DNA of 64,000 nt from Guyanagaster necrorhizus (taxonomy: Eukaryota > Basidiomycota > Agaricomycetes > Agaricales > Physalacriaceae): assembly GCF_019112545.1 (NCBI RefSeq), contig NW_025064882.1, forward strand, positions 1,440,928 to 1,504,927, written 5' to 3'. The notes beneath the pieces were generated by a model. That model did not search any database and had not been told where the DNA came from. It saw only the letters and a program-made list of their open reading frames with translations. Of this stretch, positions 55,991 to 64,000 are shown piece after piece. Position numbers and translations under genes: made by a program. Within the stretch, counting starts at the first letter, position 1; the number at the start of each line of letters is the position of its first letter.

Positions 55991-57640
55991 TGAACTATAA
56001 TTCTGTGATTCGTAGCGAGATGAATCCTAAGGATCTTCGGAATGCAGCCCAGTATCTCGCCATAGGTTCCAAGTTGGAAGAGGCATGCATGGCTCAGATG
56101 ATTCTGGTTCTTGCATCAGTCGCAACCAACGATTTTTGTCGACATTTATCAGCTGTTGGTAGTTGACCCGGAGCTTCAGTTGGCGGATGTGCGCGGCTAA
56201 CGATCTGTGCATGTCCAGGTTGTCGGTAATGCGTTCCCTCGTCAAGAGGAAGACCGGACCTTTGTCGTCTTCGAAATTTTTCGTCTCCATGTACGAGAGG
56301 CACCAGGACTAAGTCATCTTTACTGTGAGCTCAGCGGGGTTTCCTAAACGTCCTTGGGTCTGGGTGATACGTTTGACTAGGCTTTGGATGGAGACGTCGC
56401 ACCAGGTGGCGGCTTTGATGCATGCGAGAGCTTCAGCTATTAGGTCAGGGTCATTGCTGACGACATTGCCCTGGAAAGCTGTGATGGTCGAAGCTAGTGC
56501 CTTCGGGTTAAATGGGACGAGATTCCAAACAACATGCGATGCCGTTGCGAAGCATTGGTTCCAGAGGAGGAATTTGGCGAAGTCCTCAGAGAAATCTGTA
56601 ATGATCAGGGGCCACAGCTTGTCGAAGGCACTCTTTCTTCTGCGTCCTTCATCTTTGTTCCTGCCTTTCTTGTCCTCCTTTGCTTCGATAGGGAAGAAAA
56701 TCGTAAGCTTGCCCTTATCTGGGAAGTCAAGGCCTTCGAGAAAGGTTTTCAGTAAAAGATCTGCCCTTCAGTTTTCGGCGTAGAACTTGAGGCCTGCTCC
56801 GAAGGGGACGGCTGCGATGAACTTTTCAGGGAGGTGGCAATGGTGTCACGGATGTCTTCCGGGAAACCAGCCCTGATATGATTCTATGGGATGAAGACGC
56901 GGGGGAATGTAGCATCCATGAATGGGGTTGCGGAACCCGCGGGGAGTTTCACAGGCGTTTCGCCAGAGCGGGTGAACTTGTCGTAGGGGAACTCATCTCC
57001 CGCCGTAGGCAGGTTGGCGGTGGCACGAGGGTCAGGGAGTTCGTATGGCATCAGGTGCGGGTGGGCGAGGTTTGTCTTTCGTCGCGATTCTCTGTTTTCC
57101 TCGTCTACGGGCGGAGCAGGTGCCAGATCTTTAGTCAGAGGATTATTTTTTTGAAGGGTCGTATGGAAGCACGTTTTGCCTGGCACTGCTTCCCGAGGTC
57201 TTCTGTCTTTTGTTAGGGTTCCCTCCTGGCATCTGGAGGAGGGGCTCCTCGTTATTGGAGGCAGACAGTTCGGCGAGTGGGGGGCTGAGAGGGAGGAATG
57301 GAACTCTATGGCGGACTGGCACTCTTTAAATATGATTTGAGACGTCCTAACTTTGCCAGGACGAAGGGCGAACATTCTTCTTTGTGACCCAGTGGCAAAG
57401 GTCGTATTTCGGCTACCCCGCCTTTCTATGGTGGGAGTTTCGCGGCGTTTTTCCCTGAGAGATCTCCCGGTGACGGTAAATTCGCTGCAGGCGTTGACGA
57501 GGATGTAGAGGGTGGTCGTGGTCGTTGATTTCCTTGCGTGACGTGGCGCGGGCGCTGCCTGTCGCCAGCTCGCTGCCACTGCCGTCTATTTCGTCTTTGA
57601 GGCGAGGGATTGGTCTTCGTCTTCATCCTGCATGGGGCGG
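55990..57640 (-). pseudogene. Decayed repeat-type ORF (gag-like), family not identified
   Basis: The longest open piece (57579-56884) ends FTRSGETPVKLPAGSATPF and MDATFPRVFIP. Beyond it, in changing frames, come AGFPEDIRDTIATSLK, FIAAVPFGAGLKFYAEN followed by TGA then RADLLLKTF, and later NPDLIAEAL-like and WCDVSIQSLVKRITQ-like pieces down to about 56030. The pattern of a long protein broken by frameshifts and a TGG-to-TGA change is what a transposon-encoded or repeated gene shows. I infer gag-like from composition (Pro/Thr-rich N-terminus, helical middle), not from a named domain. Confidence 0.5.
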
Positions 57641-57895
57641 GATGGGATTGGGTCGACCAGAGAACTGAGCGGGGATCTTATAGGCTAGAGGGCCTTGGGA
57701 AAGGGTTAGTGTCTCTACTAGCTACCACATGCGGTAGTTAGTGGTCTGGCCCAGAAGAACTGAGACGTCTCAAGACTACGAGACATTTCTCCTGACCAGT
57801 GAAGGGGAAGGAACGGCGATTTCTTTCGCTCGCTGTCTTTACGAGCGAAATCTCTTGAGCCAGGTTTGAAGATCAAGGGCCTCTGTCACATTACT

Positions 57896-58385
57896 GAATT
57901 ATTCAAATTCTAGTACTTGCATCTATTGATTCTGTATGCAGTTGCCTTGCTCATAACCCATTCTCTCTCATAACCTATAGGATGGTCGGGTCTACCTAAG
58001 TGCGGATTCCCTCAAATTACTCCCTCATAACCCATAGTGCTGAATGGGTATGCGTTATAAGGAGGGGGCTATGAGTGTTCCAGCTGAACAGCACGAACGG
58101 CATGGACATAGACGGAAAGTTTCAGCCTAGAGTCTTGATATAAAAAGGCACCTGACGTTCCACTCTCCTTTTCTCCCCCCAACACAGAACGATCCTCGGT
58201 TGACTCTCCCTCTAAGCGTTTTTTCTTTCTGTTTACAAGTGCATCCCTTGGCGTTTTGCTGTCTCGTCGTATACTTAGCTTGACGCTTTTTTTTTCTTGC
58301 TTTCTTTTCCCTCTTATTCAGCTCTCTCGTCGTCTACCAGCGACACCGTCTCTGCTTTCCACTTTGTTACAACAAACGATCCACA
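57896..58385 (+). promoter_or_regulatory. Promoter/5' UTR of protease-fold gene copy 2
   Basis: Duplicate of 38674-38977 with extra material. A second inverted-repeat module (CTCCCTCATAACCCATAG ... GCGTTATAAGGAGG, about 58021-58067) resembles the MITE at 13933. The leader is about 120 nt longer than in copy 1 and includes a possible 5' UTR intron ending CTTATTCAG (58320). Confidence 0.55.
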
Positions 58386-60214
58386 AGTAAGCCCTTTAGC
58401 TTCTTTTTGATCCCTCCTCGTTACTGACCGTTCCTTCCCAGTGGCGCCTAACCCCTTCAACATCGACGAAGTGTTCTACGACTCGTGCATGTACATCCCC
58501 ATACATTTCGGAAACCAGTCGCCAATTGCCTCAACCTCGACCCTTGTCCCACCCACCGTCTACACGTTTGGCAAGCACGAGAGCAACACTGACCCGTCCC
58601 GTCTCACCGACCGTTACCCTGCCGCTTATAGAGACTTCTTCGGTATGCCCAGCGGTGCTCCCTGCATCTACAAGTCGGGCCCTGCCTGGCCTGAACGCAA
58701 GGGTCCGGGAGCACAGCGCTTCATCCGCGAGGCGCGCCCTGTCTACGGCCACCCTATCGCAGGCTCCTGGCTCAAGATTGGTACGGACATCTACAAGTCC
58801 CTCGACTCTCGCGGCATCATGTGGACCTCGATCGACCCCGTCGCCTTCGCCAACGCAAAGGAGAAGACGCCGTTTTGCCCACTCCTTATGTGGATCGGTG
58901 TGAAGCACAAGACTCTCCCCTTCGACGTGGCAGTGGCTGCTGCTGACGCCATCAAGGTCATCCTCAGTCTAGCCGGCTTCCCTGAGATCGAGGTCGCTTT
59001 TCGCGAGTCGGAGGTGACCCACTCTGTTGGTGGTCCGAAGCTCCTCCCCTTCAACCCCCTCCTCGACTGCATCCCTGAGTTTCGCAAGCCTTTCACGCCC
59101 ACGCTCGGCCTCTCCATTGCCCCGCTCAAGATGCCCCACTACGAGGGCACCGGTGCCCTCTACTTCCACCTCGGCAAAGATGATGAGCGCGTCGTCCTTC
59201 TCACTGCTGCCCACGTCGTTTGCCCTCCTCCCGCGTACGCCAACACGGGCATGTCGTGCCAGCACACCAGCCAGCGACACGAGGACATCGTCACCCTCGG
59301 CAACATCGGCTATGGGAATGCCACGAATGCCATGATGGCCACCATCGGTGATCTCGCACCCTGCGTTGAGGTGCGGAAGGAGGTGATCGCCAGCCTGGGC
59401 GAGGATGCAGTGGTCACCAGGAAACTCAAGTACACCCAGCATGACGTGGAGCAGACGACGAATATGATCGATGAGTTGAACAAGCTTCATGACGAGGTTA
59501 CTAAATGCAGGACGCACCCGAACCAGCGCATCATCGGCTTTGTCCTCCACGCTGAGCGCATTGTTGTCGCCGACAGACCCACCGAGTTTATGCATGACTG
59601 GGCCTTTATCCAGCTTTACCGTGAGAAGATCGACTGGAGCACCTTCCCAGGAAATAAGGTCTACATCGGTACGTTTTCCATCTCGTCCCACAGTTTCAGT
59701 TTTGGCTGACTGTTATATCCCCACAGGTGGCAACCTCTTGCCATACGACTTCACCAATCTCATGTTCTCGCAGCCTGAGGACAAAGTGGGCTACAAGTAC
59801 CCGGTCGATGGGCTCCTGCAGGCCTCTGGTGTTGTGAAGAATGACGAGATCCACCAACCCCAGCATCTCGACATCCACGGCGAGAAGGCACTCCTTGTAG
59901 TGAAGAACGGCCAGACCACGGGCACCACCATCGGTCGTGTCAATGGGCTCGAGTCTTTCACTCGTGTCCACACCGACTATGGCGCCAAGTACACGTCCAT
60001 CGAGATCGCCATCCTGCCCTATGACAAGCTGCGTAGCCCCTTCTCTGCCCCTGGAGATTCCGGCGCCATCATCCTCGACAGGGCTGGCCGCATCGTCGCC
60101 TTGCTCGCCGGTGGTGGCGGCACAACGGATAAGACAGACGTAACCTATGGGATCCCGTACTGGTGGCTCGAGGAGCAGATCAAGAAGGCCTTCCCCGACT
60201 GCCACCTCTACTAG
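58386..60214 (+). CDS. Trypsin-fold serine-protease-like protein, copy 2, 571 aa
   Basis: Exons: 58386 (single base A), 58442-59668, 59727-60214. As in copy 1, removal of a 55-nt intron (58387-58441) creates the ATG. Frame sum is 572 codons. Triad residues are kept: LLTAAHVV, MHDWAFIQLY and APGDSGAII. Compared with copy 1 it has small in-frame deletions (for example in the acidic loop GEFVEGEDAAVTDSR and at ILPYTDNDK) and many substitutions, but no stops, so both copies appear to be under coding constraint. It lacks the upstream out-of-frame ATG of copy 1. The N-terminal 230 residues are the most conserved part around PFDVAVAAADAIKVILSLAG. Confidence 0.85.
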
Positions 60215-63999
<3,785 letters not shown>

Positions 64000-64000
64000 C

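Noticed and set aside
58969..59691. Minus-strand frame of 240 codons
   Set aside because: Antisense to the conserved exon of protease-fold copy 2; an equivalent antisense frame in copy 1 is broken differently, so it is a GC-driven shadow.

Overview
The window looks like nuclear DNA of a basidiomycete fungus, most likely an agaricomycete. Almost every gene is cut by several 45-70 nt GT-AG introns, codon use is mixed, UTRs are short, and the recognisable genes are eukaryotic (SEC23, TIF6, NDUFAF7, TRS65, paladin-type phosphatase, vacuolar amino-acid transporter, membrane-anchored P450, RTA1-type protein). I checked splice phases by hand. Exact joins giving one open frame were obtained for the P450, the disordered protein, FRA10AC1, NDUFAF7, TIF6, the AVT-type transporter, TRS65, the RTA1-type protein, SEC23 and both protease-fold paralogues.

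Layout. 1-10.3 kb: a TPR protein running off the left edge (minus), a cytochrome P450 (plus), a degenerate fragment of a second TPR gene, an alpha/beta hydrolase (minus) and a long disordered protein (minus). 10.3-14.1 kb: almost no recognisable coding capacity, but an 87-bp inverted-repeat element with TA flanks. 14.1-25.5 kb: a compact housekeeping block: FRA10AC1 facing NDUFAF7 tail to tail, an L-arabinokinase-like GT-B protein diverging from a three-repeat paladin-like phosphatase, then TIF6. 25.5-28.6 kb: sparse. 28.6-38.7 kb: vacuolar amino-acid transporter, AhpC/TSA-domain protein, TRS65, RTA1-type membrane protein and a probable tRNA-Lys(UUU).

38.7-60.7 kb is the accessory part. Two direct copies of a gene for a 571-580 residue protein with a trypsin-like H/D/S set (copy 1 at 38978-40833, copy 2 at 58386-60214) lie in a duplicated segment and enclose about 17 kb of decayed DNA. 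That interval holds a complete but inactivated Ty1/copia element (43696-50619, target duplication GTAGT, half-tRNA-iMet type primer site) with a pogo/Fot-type DNA transposon (48091-50487, TA target duplication) inserted inside its 5' LTR, a broken spermidine synthase gene, and a broken repeat-type ORF. From about 41.2 to 51.35 kb CpG is almost absent, and tryptophan positions of the transposase have become TGA/TAG, which points to methylation-linked C-to-T decay. 61.3 kb to the right edge is SEC23, lacking only its last short exon.

The most unusual feature is the start of the protease-fold genes. In both copies the only sensible start codon is made by splicing (A | intron of 55 nt | TG). The 87-bp element at 13.9 kb also carries ends very close to those of the pogo transposon 34 kb away, and related sequence lies in the promoters of both duplicated genes.
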